Assembly: GCF_034702125.1 (NCBI RefSeq)
Contig: NW_026945753.1
Span: 442,001 to 506,000, forward strand
DNA length: 64,000 nt
Origin: Engraulis encrasicolus
Lineage: Eukaryota > Chordata > Actinopteri > Clupeiformes > Engraulidae
Reading direction: 5' to 3'
The translations under genes were made by a program, and so were the position numbers. Below are positions 35,510 through 46,471 of the stretch, piece after piece. Position 1 is the stretch's first letter, and each line of letters opens with the position of its first letter. Below the pieces are notes generated by a model. It did no database searches. It saw only the letters and a list, made by a program, of their open reading frames with translations, and had not been told where the DNA came from.

Positions 35510-35557
35510 AGAAAATGGGGGTCACTGCTGAAGACGTGACATTTGGACAGCCCCAGG
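35510..35557 (+). CDS. GIMAP-like gene, unit 2: putative start exon
   Basis: A 48-base exon lies between the acceptor CTGCCCTATTACAG and the donor CCCAGG|GTGAGT. ATG at 35515 gives MGVTAEDVTFGQPQ and leaves one base (phase 1), which completes GAT (Asp) with the next exon at 51003. Joined with 51003-51053, 53030-53188 and 53304-54835 it gives exactly 594 codons plus stop. It is also open upstream in phase 1, so it could be internal if unit 1 exons are spliced to it. It resembles the start exon at 4905. A non-coding first exon may lie at about 13240-13488, after the ISRE-like motif. Confidence 0.55.
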
Positions 35558-35808
35558 GTGAGTTAGCCTGGGAACTCCCATACTGCCTTTAGTTCTATAC
35601 AATCGTTTCGATCTGAAAGACAGTCTGGCGAGGATGACTCATAACGTCCAAGATCACGGTACCAGTGTCATAATGACCAAGCATTCCGACCTTTACAGTT
35701 TCTCTTCCCAATAAGAGAGCAGGGCAGTGTGTCATAATAGCCAAGTATTCCGGCCCCATACGGAATTTAATATAGGCAACTCCCCAGACCTAATCTCACT
35801 TGTGATTA

Positions 35809-36088
35809 GGGGTGCATCCCAATATGTGACCTTGCCTCCTCCACTTGTGCTTGTCTCCTCGTCCCGCCTCCTGGCCCCTCCTCCGTGGAGAAAACGATAA
35901 AGTTTCCCAGCTGTCAGCCTAGCCACAACAACATTTGAGGGACTGTTTTTCATTCACCATCCCAATTGCAAATGAGAAAAAGACTTTACAATTGAGCTTT
36001 TGCAAGATATTGAAATATAATGCTGTTGTCAGTGATGTCATCATGACGAGAAGCAAGTGGAGGAGGCAAGTGGAGGAGGCAAGGTCGC
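35809..36088. mobile_element. MITE with GACCTTGCCTCCTCCACTT ends, right end cut
   Basis: AATATGTGACCTTGCCTCCT at 35820 is mirrored by AGGAGGCAAGGTCGCATAT at 36072-36090. The terminal GGGGTGCATCCC of the left side is absent on the right, where the next element (36089) begins, so that element probably inserted at or replaced the end. Confidence 0.6.
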
Positions 36089-37821
36089 ATATCGTCGGCT
36101 TGCTACCAAAACCGCCTAAGTCCGATTTTGGGGTTTTCGGAAAACAGGGAAAAACTAAATTTCCTAGGGGGCGCCAAACATCAGTGGCGGTTCTAGGAAA
36201 TCTGAGACCCTGGGCAAAGAGCAATTGTGAGTCCCCCCCTAATAATTTTGGTCAAAAGGAGAGTTTGCAGAACTTTACTCCCCTACCACTTCTGTGTCAT
36301 CCTATCATCCAGTCTGTGTCATTGGTCTATTACAAACAGTACCTATCTTAGATGTTAATTTATTTTATTTATTTATTTTGAGTGAAGCTGCAAGTCAAAC
36401 ATGAAACGCCTTCTAAGGAAAACAAAATACTTTGAAACTTTCCACACTTTAAAATAAATCATTTGATGCAGCGCAACAAGAACAATGCACTGCACATTAT
36501 TTTGATAGTTATAATTTTTATTTTTATTCCAAACATAAATCCTGGAAATGGTGAATGATTGAAATATTTAAAACTTGTAATAGTCTTGCAGGCTGGTAAA
36601 TCTCATATCTACCAACAGATTTTCACAGTTTTCTTTTACTTTCTGCTACATTCAGTCATGTTAGTTTTCAGTGATAACATTATTTACATTCTCAGCCAAA
36701 GTAAGCACTCCGAGATATTGTTATTGTGCTAGAGCAATTACAACAATGGTGGTTCATTGTCTATGCCAGCACAGATCCAGCTTGCAGTGTCACTCGGAGA
36801 TTGGAGGCCACTGCAATGCTGTCTCTATGTTGAGGGTCCATCAGTCATGGAGGAGGATGAAGGCGTGGGGCACTTCTTTGGTCGTTGCACCTCCTCACGA
36901 ACGGTCTCCTCCTTGTTTATCATCTTTGGTTAACTTCTGCTCTTCTCCATGCTCATAGAACTGCCCCACCCCCCCAACCTTACCCATGACAGAGGTGACC
37001 TGGTCATAGAACTGTGCCCCGCCCACTTCAACACCATGACCGTGGCATTCAGAACATGGTATAGAACAACTACTGGATTCATTTACATTCATGTTTGACA
37101 TACCATTGTATGTAAACTAATGTAATGTACAAGGGAAATCAATCCAAAAGTTTTTCATGTCAACACTAGAGACTATTAGTTAATGAATGGATTAACTGAT
37201 TGTCATAGGAAGCTATAGATTGCAGCAGCCTTCCACAAACCATCAAATAAAGCACCTGGTTAATAATTGCTCAGTTTGTTTCGAATAGCTTAATTTTAAG
37301 GCTACAACCATTGTGTGAAAAAAAATAAGGATGAAGATTTAACACATGGCCATTGTCTTTGAAATAAGAGAGAAAAAAAACTCTTAACAGGTGTAAATAA
37401 ACTGCTTCTTCTAGCCCATGTCAAGTTGCTTGCACCAAAAATGGCTAAGTCAAGTTACCCAAGTCATTCACATTGGCAGAACAATTGTCCACAGGGCCCC
37501 AGGATGAATAGATAGTGCCCCCATACCAACTGGCAAGGTCATAATAGGGCCCCTACCCCTGCCACCTGCAGGAGGGCCCTAGGCCTACAAGCACATGTCC
37601 TCCTTGTCCTCCCTATAGCTACGTCCCTGGTCATGCATTTTCTCATAGGCAGTGTGTGACTTTATACATACAGATTTTTGACTCTGGTGACTTCTGTGAT
37701 TGATCAATGAGCCTGGCGGAAAGGCAGGGTGATGCAGCTGTGGTAGGGGAGTAAGTTTATGTAAAAATGTCATTTCGACCAAATTCGGACTTAGGCGGTT
37801 TTGGTAGCAAGCCGACGATAT
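36089..37821 (+). mobile_element. 1.73-kb transposon with 37-bp TIRs, foldback-like core
   Basis: The terminal repeats 36089-36125 and 37785-37821 are perfect over 37 bp (starting ATATCGTCGGCTTGCTACCA). The centre (about 36840-37050 and 37310-37610) resembles the unique centre of the GGGTCATT elements: CCTCACGAACGGTCTCCTCC, ACAGAGGTGACCTGGTCATA and GGCTAAGTCAAGTTACCCAA have counterparts at 16060-16200 and 16690-16710. The terminal repeats are unrelated. No transposase is visible. It may be a related family with swapped ends. Confidence 0.75.
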
Positions 37822-37840
37822 TATAACGCACTCTAGGTCT

Positions 37841-37869
37841 GGTGTTAACCAGGCAAAGGGTGAGTGGGA

Positions 37870-37917
<48 letters not shown>

Positions 37918-37945
37918 ACCAGGCAAAGGGTGAGTGGGACAGTGC
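37841..37945. repeat. Direct duplication around a (GT)n tract
   Basis: GTGTTAACCAGGCAAAGGGT followed by GAGTGGGACAGTG occurs at about 37841 and again at about 37912, with a GT run (37873-37915) between. The first copy looks like a donor (CAAAGG|GTGAGT), but no exon upstream is convincing. Confidence 0.7.
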
Positions 37946-37953
37946 ACTAGACA

Positions 37954-38110
37954 GATGATTGGTTGAGATCTCATGGCTGGTGAGTGAGGAGAGGAGGTGA
38001 TTGGTTGATATCTAATGGCTGTTGTGTGAGGAGAGGAGGTGGTTGGTTGAGATCTGATAGCTGGTGAGTGAGGAGAGGAGGTGATTGGTTGGTTGACACC
38101 TGATGAGAAT
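37954..38110. repeat. 42-bp minisatellite, about 3.5 units
   Basis: The unit starts GGTGATTGGTTGAGATCTGA and ends GTGAGTGAGGAGAGGA. It is the cleaner relative of the degenerate array at 4968-5090 in the intron of unit 1. Confidence 0.85.
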
Positions 38111-38233
38111 CGGAGATGAAGATGTATTTGGTGTTTTAATTGATTTCCAGCAGCAGTTTCGGGAGTCAACCTAATGGCCACCCACCCAGTGTGCCTTTGT
38201 TATATTCCCACACAACAGCCTTGTTGTGAAATA

Positions 38234-39146
38234 CCCTCTGTCCCATATCGAACACTTGTGTCAGTGCACTGACGGTTAGTGCATAGTGCTCACAGTGCAC
38301 TGAGGTCTTTAGTGCGTACAGTAGTGTCGTGGAAAAGTTTGCGCACTATGCACGGTGCCCTCACGGGAAGTGACGGGTGATCATAGCATTAACTTGTCAA
38401 AATGTCGGTTGTTAATATTGCACAGCGTCTCATACTTGTACTTATATTGGCTTCATCCCAACTGGCAGCTATGGTGCAGGCATGAACAGGTTGGTGACTC
38501 AGGTTGGTGATTCTAATAAACTGAACGCCACGTTTCTTCCGTTTCACGTTTAGTCCATGCAGTGTCCATCGTTCAAGCACTGCGTTTTTGGGCGTTGTTA
38601 GGGCATCATCCAAGCACTTTCAGTGCACTGAATTTGACGAAATTTTCAGCATGAGCGCCATACACACTGAAACATGGTGCCCAAATGCCATACGCACTGA
38701 AACATGGTGCCCAAATGGTGCCCATACGCACTGTAACATGGTGCCCAAATGGTGCCCATACGCACTGAAACTGAAACATAGTGCCCAAATGCCATACGCA
38801 CTGAAACATGGTGCCCAAATGCCATACGCACTGAAACATGGTGCCCAAATGCCATACGCACTGTAACATGGTGCCCAAATGCCATACGCACTGTAACATG
38901 GTGCCCAAATGCCATACGCACTGAAACATGGTGCCCAAATGCCATACGCACTGAAACATGGTGCCCAAATGCCATACGCACTGAAACATGGTGCCCAAAT
39001 GCCATACGCACTGAAACATGGTGCCCAAATGCCATACGCACTGAAACATACCAAATGCCATACGCACTGAAACATGGTGCCCAAATGATATACGCACTGT
39101 AACATGGTGCTGGAAGTGCACAAGTAGTGTGATATGAGACACAGGG
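38234..39146. mobile_element. Transposon (913 bp) carrying a 30-bp minisatellite
   Basis: The left end CCCTCTGTCCCATATCGAAC is mirrored by the complement of GATATGAGACACAGGG at the right. ATA borders both sides, a possible 3-bp duplication of the kind made by PIF/Harbinger elements. The left half (to about 38500) is homologous to 50400-50665. The right half is taken up by the minisatellite 38657-39115. No transposase is present. Confidence 0.65.
38657..39115. repeat. 30-bp minisatellite, about 15 units
   Basis: The unit is GCCATACGCACTGAAACATG followed by GTGCCCAAAT, with ACTGTAACATG variants and two shortened units. Since 30 is divisible by three, all three frames of the reverse strand stay open with a 10-residue repeat. 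These frames are not evidence of a protein. Confidence 0.95.
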
Positions 39147-39266
39147 ATAGATTCCTAGTCATATTACAGATGTCCAATCCAGTGGAGAATTGGAACCCTT
39201 AGCTGTGTACCCCAGTTGCTGAGAGGAGGTCACATGCATAGTCTGTCTTATAATAATTATACACAA

Positions 39267-39449
39267 GGCTTTTTCTGAACGGGGAAATAAGGGCACTCCA
39301 CCCTCATACCTTCGGCGGGTGAGCCCTCAATTCTTTTTTTTTTAATATATAAATTACTTTTTTGAGCGCCCCTTGTGAATTTCCCCCTTCATCCACCCGC
39401 AACCTGCCATGATGCTCCCTCATGCCAAAAATTCCTAGAAAAAGCCCTG
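39267..39449. mobile_element. Short repeat with AAGGCTTTTTC / GAAAAAGCCCTG ends
   Basis: The two ends are inverted to each other apart from single bases. The interior (GAGCGCCCCTTG, TTCATCCACCC) resembles a common fish repeat. Boundaries are approximate. Confidence 0.45.
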
Positions 39450-39451
39450 CA

Positions 39452-40028
39452 TTGGAAAGTTGTCTACCGTGGTAGTTCTCCAAACTGCAACAGACAAGGA
39501 AGTTTCAAAATACAAATAGCTACTGGGGCTTTCCCCCATTTTCCATCACAACATTTGAATTGTATTTTGTCTTGATATTGAATAAAACAGTAAAATGATT
39601 AGTCATTGACCTTTGTATCTCAAGAGGCTTCAGGGAAAGGTAGGTCAACAAATTGTCACCTAGGTGGAACTGTTGAGTCAATTATACACACTGCTGAACA
39701 GACAAAGATGTAAAAAAAGTCAAAAGACTTCACATTTCCAAATTGTTGTTTTTAAAGTCAATGAGAAATGATAAAATACAAACAAATGCAAATATGTGCG
39801 TTGATCTTGTACATGTTGAGGTGTATTGTAATTTGCTGGCAAACATGATTTGTTTGTTTATTGGCTTTCTACTGGTGATATTTGATTTTACAAAATGACA
39901 AATAAGTTGGTCACAACTGCAACGTCTAGCTTATTATTTTCCTCTGTTACAAGTTACATTTTTGCATCATGGATATTTACTGCATTGTTGTCTTATAATT
40001 GGAAAGTTGTCTACCGTGGTAGTTCTCA
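39452..40028. repeat. Direct repeats of 28 bp around a 520-bp segment
   Basis: TGGAAAGTTGTCTACCGTGG plus TAGTTCTC occurs at 39452-39480 and again at about 40000-40028. The enclosed AT-rich segment has no recognised content. A local duplication, or insertion with a long duplication, could explain it. Confidence 0.6.
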
Positions 40029-40086
40029 CTACAAATCAACCCGTCACCAGCTTCAGAAAGAATAAAATGAAGTTTTTGAGCGACCG

Positions 40087-40521
40087 TCTCACTCTCCTGA
40101 TCTCAACATCATTGAGCCATTCAGGGGAAACCTCAAATGTGAGGTTCCAGCAAGACACCCAAAAATATTATAGGAAACAACCATTCTGCCAGGAAGAATG
40201 TGCTGTTCTGTCATCTGAGAACATTAAGAGCCTTATCCACAACTACCACAAACAATTTAGAGCGCTCCCTGATGTTAAACAGGGCCATATTCAGCATTAG
40301 AAACTAGGGTATGTAAACTTTTGAACAGGGTCATTTGGGTAGTTTGGGTTGTGATCATGCTTTTGAAAGAGTAAACACAGAATATTGCTAATAAATATCT
40401 TAAGCTAGTCACTAGCAATGAGTGAAAAAAAAAGTTTTTGTGTAATCCTTCATATTTTGTGAGAAATCGCGAAGAAAGCGTTTATTCTGCTGGGGTATGT
40501 AAACATATGAGCACAACTGTA
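40087..40521 (+). pseudogene. 3' relic of a Tc1/mariner transposon
   Basis: One frame reads SPDLNIIEPF, the motif around the last catalytic part of Tc1-type DDE transposases. A shifted frame continues with ENIKSLIHNYHKQFRAL, like the Tc1 C-terminus, so at least one frameshift is present. It is followed by GGGTATGTAAACTTTTGA (40308) and, at the end, GTATGTAAACATATGAGCAC with ACAACTGTA, wording usual for Tc1 ends in fish. The 5' part of the transposase and the left end are missing. Confidence 0.7.
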
Positions 40522-40899
40522 TGAATACTGCAGCTCATAGCCAATCTATCAATCAACTGTACCTTATACCTGCTCTTGACTGTCCTTCTTAATAAAAAAA
40601 ATGCTCAATCTAAAGCAAGGGGGGTCAAACTCAAATTGACAATGGACAAAGTTGCACGCCAAAACCAATATACAGTATACATATTTTTTAAGTGGACTGA
40701 AATTGTGCTTAGTAGGCCTAGTAAAAGCGTGTCATTCTACATTTTTTTAACAAACACTTATTCCCATCATATACTGTATATGGCCTTTCAAAATGTGTCT
40801 GTACACATAATTGGTTCTGTATGAGTGTGAGACGTCACTGTTGATGGGGGCCGGGGGCACTGCAATACAATACAATTCGCAATTATCATGACAGCACAA
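40522..40899. other. Non-coding sequence, nothing recognised
   Basis: AT-rich sequence between the Tc1 relic and the duplicated segment. GGGGGCCGGGGGCACTGCAA occurs near 40847. No exon is seen. Confidence 0.4.
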
Positions 40900-42070
40900 A
40901 ATAGATTTGGGCCCCATGCCTGATGGCCTATGAGGTAATTTCCTTTATGGGTTCCAGGCTGCCCCTCCTGTGAATAGAATAGACTAGACTAGACTAGACT
41001 AGACTAGATTAGATTAGAATAGAATAGAATAGAATAGAATAGAATGGAATAGAATAGAATAGAATGGAATAGAAAACACACACAGGTCCAAATTGCACAC
41101 TGGTAGGCTATTGGTACTGCAATGTTGGAGTGGACTTGGTCAGGGTCAGTCGGTCCGTTGAGTTGCACATTGCCGAGAGATGTGTTTCAAACTTAGTTTG
41201 TCTATGCATTGTACTAGTAAATAAATAATGTCTGGCAAGATGTCACACTGTTTTATAATTGTCCAACAAAGATACACTGTAGGCTATTAATATTTCCCTG
41301 TATTAGATACTATCCAAAAGTTAGAGGTTACCAAGACACGTGACACGTATGGCAAATCATAAGTCTAGTGTTGTTAGATAGTAGTCTGTGAGTGTACGCC
41401 AATCCTAATCGTGTAAGCAAGGAAAAACAGACCTACAAGTCAATGTGATGAGGGTAATTACTTGGCAATCTCTACTGCACTGTGGTGTCTAATAAGATGT
41501 AGGCTATATCCACAGCAGCAGGAGGATGGTTGTAGTGTTCCCATCTGCATTAGTGTCTCATTAAAACGGTTTTAAATATCAAACTGCCAGAGGCAGAGGA
41601 TCTTTACATGTATTTACAATCTAATAACTCAGCACTGTGTCCTCTGTGTTGCTCTTCTCTGCACTAGTGTATCATCGTCGCCATCTGGTGGATAAGTGAG
41701 ATACACCACCCCACCTGGACTGCAATACCATCAAATGCTTTTTCCTTTTCATCAGACGATGTATCTCTGCTTTGCTTGGGTTTGAGTTGGGTTACTAATG
41801 TTTCCTCATTGTGAATCAAAATGCACAGTGTCAGAATCAAAACATAAAACAGGTGTATCTTATCTTCAATAAAACAATGATATATTTGAATATGATTTAA
41901 AGATACAGAATGACCAGAATTTAACATAATGTTACAGCTGATGGGCTGGAATGTGACTGGTACAAAGGCTGAATAAACAACCTTGAAACGAATACAATTG
42001 AGTCAAGACTATTGCTATTTTGTTTTCAGTTGTGGATTTCTCCAATACACTGTAGTACTCGCGATGACAT
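40900..42070. repeat. Segmental duplication, copy 1 (partner 57230-60830)
   Basis: The same order of wordings occurs in both copies: GATTTGGGCCCCATGCCTG, a TAGAA-type pentanucleotide array (40977-41075), AGATGTGTTTCAAA, CATTGTACTAGTAAATAA, TAAGATGTAGGCTATA, CTGCATTAGTGTCTCATTAA, TGCCAGAGGCAGAGGATCTT and CATCGTCGCCATCTGGTGG. Copy 1 is compact; copy 2 is spread over 3.6 kb by insertions. No gene is found inside. Confidence 0.85.
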
Positions 42071-42524
42071 AGAATTAAATTTTCAGTGGCTGTTAAAAAA
42101 ACAAACCAACAAAAAGAAACAGCTAAAATGCTGAATGCTAAAATGCTATGCCACAGCTGGTTTGTTTGATTCGACAATGGCTGCCATCCAATGAGGTAGA
42201 AAGAATGCTGCGATTGTGTCTGGGGGAATTTGTGAGCGCTTTGCCATGAGAGGAGGGCAGGGCTAGTCTGGGACAGAAAAGTAGGCCAGGCATTTTCAAT
42301 CAAAACCAGTCTGCCAGGCATTCAGATGTTTGTAGTCATCATATCTATAGCTATTTTGACCACAACAGCCAACATAGACCCTAGATTTAAACTGAGTCGG
42401 AGAGGTCAGCTGTACTGGCAAGAGGACTGATGCTATTACATTGAGGAGACGACCCAGGCCAAAGTCATCAACAGCAAATGCCCTGTGTGCCTTATGGCCA
42501 ATCCAGCCATGCTGAGGGGGTGTG
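42071..42524. other. Non-coding sequence, nothing recognised
   Basis: Ordinary composition. The small reverse frames here show no domain. Confidence 0.35.
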
Positions 42525-42532
42525 GTTTACAG

Positions 42533-42875
42533 CAGTGGTTCCCAACCTTTTTCTTAAGGGACCCATGTTTTTACTATTGTAAGCTTTGGTGACCCAACCA
42601 CGCGAGCGCCCGCAAGAGACGGAGTCACAATATGCCCTCCGTTTCCTGCCAAAACTTATTTTAGTTATTTTATTCCTCAATCCGTCTTTGGTGAAATATA
42701 GAATACATGTTTAATGTAGCACTTAAAATGTGTTGCGTCTATGCATTTATTAGCTAAATGCTTTGTCTTTTATTCAACATGGGCTATATATATATTTAAA
42801 ACGAAACCCCTTAAAATCAAGAGGGCTCCGCGACCCCCTGTGGATCTTTGGCGACCCATAGGTTGGGAACCACTG
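42533..42875. mobile_element. hAT MITE (343 bp), TSD GTTTACAG
   Basis: The ends are CAGTGGTTCCCAACCTTTTT and the complement of GGTTGGGAACCACTG. Perfect 8-bp duplications GTTTACAG lie at 42525-42532 and 42876-42883. The interior (GGTGACCCAACCACGCGAG, GCGACCCATAG) is the usual wording of this widespread group. No coding frame. Confidence 0.92.
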
Positions 42876-43390
42876 GTTTACAGCTCCACTGCCAGCGAGC
42901 AAGAAGATGAAGTGAAACCTTGTGGCATGGAACCTTTCCCCTCTGCTCCAGATAATCTACTTCAGTATGCACAAGTGGGCAAAAAGAACAGTTTCATTTT
43001 GTTTTAAGAGGCACATTTGAGGTATGATCTGTAATAAATGCTTGATGTCAAAGAGAGTAGGACCATAGACTTCATGCTGATTTGAAATAATCCAAACAGA
43101 AATATCAAAGAATTTATCAAAAACGGTTAGACATGAATTTAAGTCTATACTATGTGATATGGAGACAACTGAGTGAGCACCAAGAGTGACACGATATTCG
43201 ACAAAGGCGTTGAGAGAAAGGTAACAATGCCAAAAGTTTCTTTTCATTTTAAGGTTTTGAACTGGTTACTTTCTGCACAACAGGTAAGGAGTTAATTTAT
43301 CTGAAATGTTTACTTCAACTCATTAGCGCAGAGCCTGTCGTAACTGTACTGTCTCCATAATTATAATAGACCATTGTCTTAATCTTTTAT

Positions 43391-43746
43391 TTAAAGGGAC
43401 ACTGTGTGAATTTTTTAATTGTTTATGTCCAGAATTCTTACTGCCCATTCAATAATGTTACCTTTTTCATGAATACTTACCACCACCATCAAATTCTAAG
43501 TATTCATTATGATTGGAAAACATGAAAAGGGGGATCTTCTCCATGGTCCGCCATTTTGAATTTCCAAAAATAGCCATTTTTAGCTGCAAATGCAAAATGA
43601 CTCTACATGGACCATACTAGAAAATATTTGCTTATTAATTAGTAAACTTTCATGTAAAGATCAAATTTGGCAATAGGGAGCCCAGTTTCAATGAGCAGCG
43701 TAGTTGCAGTACCTTTTTGACCATTTCCTGCACAGTGTACCTTTAA
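43391..43746. mobile_element. TTAA-ended MITE, copy 2 (356 bp)
   Basis: The diverged copy of 5827-6194, with ends TTAAAGGGACACTGTGTGA and CTGCACAGTGTACCTTTAA. The interior order is the same. Confidence 0.8.
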
Positions 43747-43901
43747 GGCTCTCGGTAATGTCACAACAATGTTGTATGAGGTAGTTAAGAATTTTCAGCA
43801 AAGATTCAATACTATGAGTATAGATTGAGTATGGACACCCAAGGTCTGTGGAAGGGAGACGTGTCTCTGATACTGATACAAGAAACAGACCAGGGCCAAT
43901 A

Positions 43902-44248
43902 TAGCCTGATAAACCAGCCTAAATGTGAGACCGGAGTAATTTAGTCTGGCCCCGAAGAACGATACCTCCGAAGATTCTTGATGAGAACAACCTGTTGTTT
44001 TTTCAAACCATACCGGCGCTCTGAGCAATCTGCGATCTTTGCCGTTGATGTGCTTTCCCAACGGTGTTGCGAGATTCGTCGTTCGTTCTTCAAAACCCTG
44101 CCCGCTTTGATTCAAAACAAATCTCTGCATTGTGATTGGGTTTGACAGTCTCAGGGCAGTGTTCAAAATGTTGTCAGATCCGAGGCCAGACCCACTCCCA
44201 GCTGAAAAATTTTCGGTGTCCAAAGGGTGGCACTGGTTTACCAGGCTA
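43902..44248. mobile_element. MULE-like MITE (347 bp) with 9-bp TSD
   Basis: TAGCCTGATAAACCAG at the left faces CTGGTTTACCAGGCTA at the right. GGGCCAATA at 43893-43901 is repeated exactly at 44249-44257. A 9-bp duplication is the usual mark of Mutator-like elements. No transposase is visible. A reverse frame of 142 codons across it is not credible as a gene. Confidence 0.85.
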
Positions 44249-44315
44249 GGGCCAATACAAATGCCAAGTCATCCACTGCAGAGAAACAGTGTTAGCAAGA
44301 TACTTGACAATAAGA

Positions 44316-44359
44316 CTATTATTACCTCTGTCAATGAGGTTATGTTTACAGTTGCGTTG

Positions 44360-44409
<50 letters not shown>

Positions 44410-44665
44410 TTGTTTGTTTGTTTGTTTGTCTGTCAGCAGGATAACTCAAAAAGTTATGAATAGATTTGGAGTTGTTGGAAATGACAAAAGGAATAAGTGA
44501 TTCAATTTTGCTGATGATCCGGATCAAGGAATATTTCACAGATTCTTTGATATTCCAGAATTTTGACATTCCTGTTTCTAACTCCTCAAAAATACTTAAA
44601 ATAAAATAAGGTGTTGCATAATCATGAACAGCTTCCTTGACGGAGGTCTGCAATCTCTGAGTGCA
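44316..44665 (+). repeat. Dispersed repeat with (GTCT)n(GTTT)n tract
   Basis: It starts ATTACCTCTGTCAATGAGGT, continues with GTTGCGTTGGTTTGTCTGTC, then GCAGGATAACTCAAAAAGTT and GATGATCCGGATC, and ends GACGGAGGTCTGCAATCTCT. This is a widespread animal interspersed repeat whose class I cannot name. The tetranucleotide run (44361-44430) lies within it. Confidence 0.6.
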
Positions 44666-45222
44666 TTTACTTCATTATAAGACAGACATAATGAAATGTA
44701 TGATACGTGTGGGTCTCTGCTCCCATGTTTTTAAACTTATTAGCCATGTTTTAATAAAGGCTTTTTAATATTTTTGCACAAGATGAGTGCCTTGGACTCC
44801 CTTTTTTGACAAGATATTGTTTTTCCCCAACACCAAAGAGCACCTTCAAGGTTTTTTTCTCAATTCCCTGAGCACTTGGGATTTTTCTCTTGACTTTAAA
44901 ACATTTCTTACTGACAGGTTAGGGTTAGGGATTGTTTTGGTCTGGGCACAGCTAGTATTCTTCCATATGAATTTCCCTATCAACCAACTGGAAAAGGTAT
45001 TTCTCAAAAATATATCTTTAATGACAGGTTAAGTTTAGGGAATGTTTTGGTGAGGGCACAACTTAAATTGCTATAGCATTATTTTGTTTAGGATTAGTAT
45101 TTTCTAATGATAGAGTAAACACAGTGCTGTGGGAATATAGAAAGCACTTCCATGTGTCCATCACGGAAAACAATTCAGTGTCCAGGGGCCTCATGTACAA
45201 AGAAATGTGTGGATTTCCTACA
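44666..45222. other. Non-coding, includes two similar halves
   Basis: ACTGACAGGTTAGGGTTAGG (about 44912) and AATGACAGGTTAAGTTTAGG (about 45020) begin two similar stretches, so a local duplication of about 105 bp is likely. No gene. Confidence 0.5.
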
Positions 45223-45440
45223 CTGTAAAAAATGACAGGGATTTCAGAGTTATTTACTATGAAATCTCACAGCTAATTACTCAGATGTTCTGGTACAATA
45301 TGCTTCTGTTATGGTCACACAGCAAATTACTGTGAAATCTCACATAACCGGCACGTCACAGTATTTTACTGTGATCTTGAAAGATTACCAGTATGCCAAA
45401 GTGTTGAACTAGGAAGCATCACAGCAAACTACTGTGTGGG
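45223..45440. repeat. CACTGTAA-type interspersed fish repeat
   Basis: Repeated ACTGTGAAATCTCACA and ATTACTGTGA wordings over about 200 bp. Related wordings occur at 21900-22065 and 32400-32550. Its class is not known to me. Confidence 0.45.
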
Positions 45441-46471
45441 TGAAGTATCTATTGAATTATTAGTGCATCGATGCACAACTTCAGCTATACACAGTTTGGA
45501 CTCTTCATTATAATCACACATTTCATTGACATTTTCAGCATTTTTTTTATTTTCAATGTCTTGTGTTATACATGTGCCTCCATGCTTATTAGTCTACTTC
45601 TCCCCATTTTCTGCTGAGTGAATGAAGAATGAGCTTATATATATATATATATATATATTGGGTGATATAGGTGACCATCTTCATGATGGTGGGAATATGG
45701 TCATTTTCTTGTATACCACTTTAAATAGCAAAAACCCCTAGAATAAATGCAGAATATAACAATGAGTAATATTTTGATGCAAACTTAAAGGAATCATCCG
45801 GTGTAAAATGGCTTAAATGGTGTTAAAACATGATGTTGCGGGCTAAGTTTGGTTGCTTACCTTAACTCCATTCGTGCCTTGTATTGAGAAATCCAGCGCT
45901 AGTTAGCCGATGCTAACATAAGGCTTTTGCCGTGGTTCACCAGGGCATGAAAGTAGTCATCGTTATAAATCTCTACTTTCCACCCATTTACGACGTCCTG
46001 TGGTGTGACTGCTTTCATAGAAGGAAAAAAAGTTTTTTATAAATGAAAACACATATTAAGATTAAACACAATATCATTATCAAGTTAGCATGAGCTCAGA
46101 TGTCAGTCATGTATACAAAATGATTAAAATGGCCATAACACAGGGAATTTCCTGTGGTGTGACTTCATTTTCCTATGGTGTGACATGCCTGCGGTGTGAC
46201 ATGACTATGCAATTTGTTGATGCAGGACACATTTTCCCAAAAATGGCAAAAAATTAGGCGAAATTCCATGGACCACTAAGTGCTTTATTTTTTTCTAATT
46301 TTTTTTCCAAATTTTTCCATCAATCTTTTCAGAAATTAGAAAAAAAAAAATGCGTTGCACCCTTAAACGTCAACCACCCGTATACACATTGTATTCTGGT
46401 ACTTATTACTTACTAATAAATAGACATATAGGCTTACTGGTCCTTACTAAAGTTATATTAGCAATAAAACC
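45441..46471. other. Non-coding; (AT)n tract and unplaced repeats
   Basis: It contains an (AT) tract at about 45637-45658, a segment starting TTAAAGGAATCATCCGGTGT at 45786 that resembles the start of the repeat at 33369, and CTGTGGTGTGAC wordings three times between 46000 and 46200. No exon is seen. Confidence 0.4.

Noticed and set aside
38150..38230. An exon after the acceptor-like GATTTCCAG at 38150
   Set aside because: The frame is open but no convincing donor follows, and it would have to end inside or next to the transposon at 38234.
38606..39177. Three overlapping reverse-strand frames of 131-185 codons with a 10-residue repeat
   Set aside because: They arise because the 30-bp minisatellite unit is divisible by three and lacks stops. 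No start context or splice sites support them.
43795..44223. A reverse-strand frame of 142 codons
   Set aside because: It is almost entirely the MULE-like MITE and has no domain or splice support.
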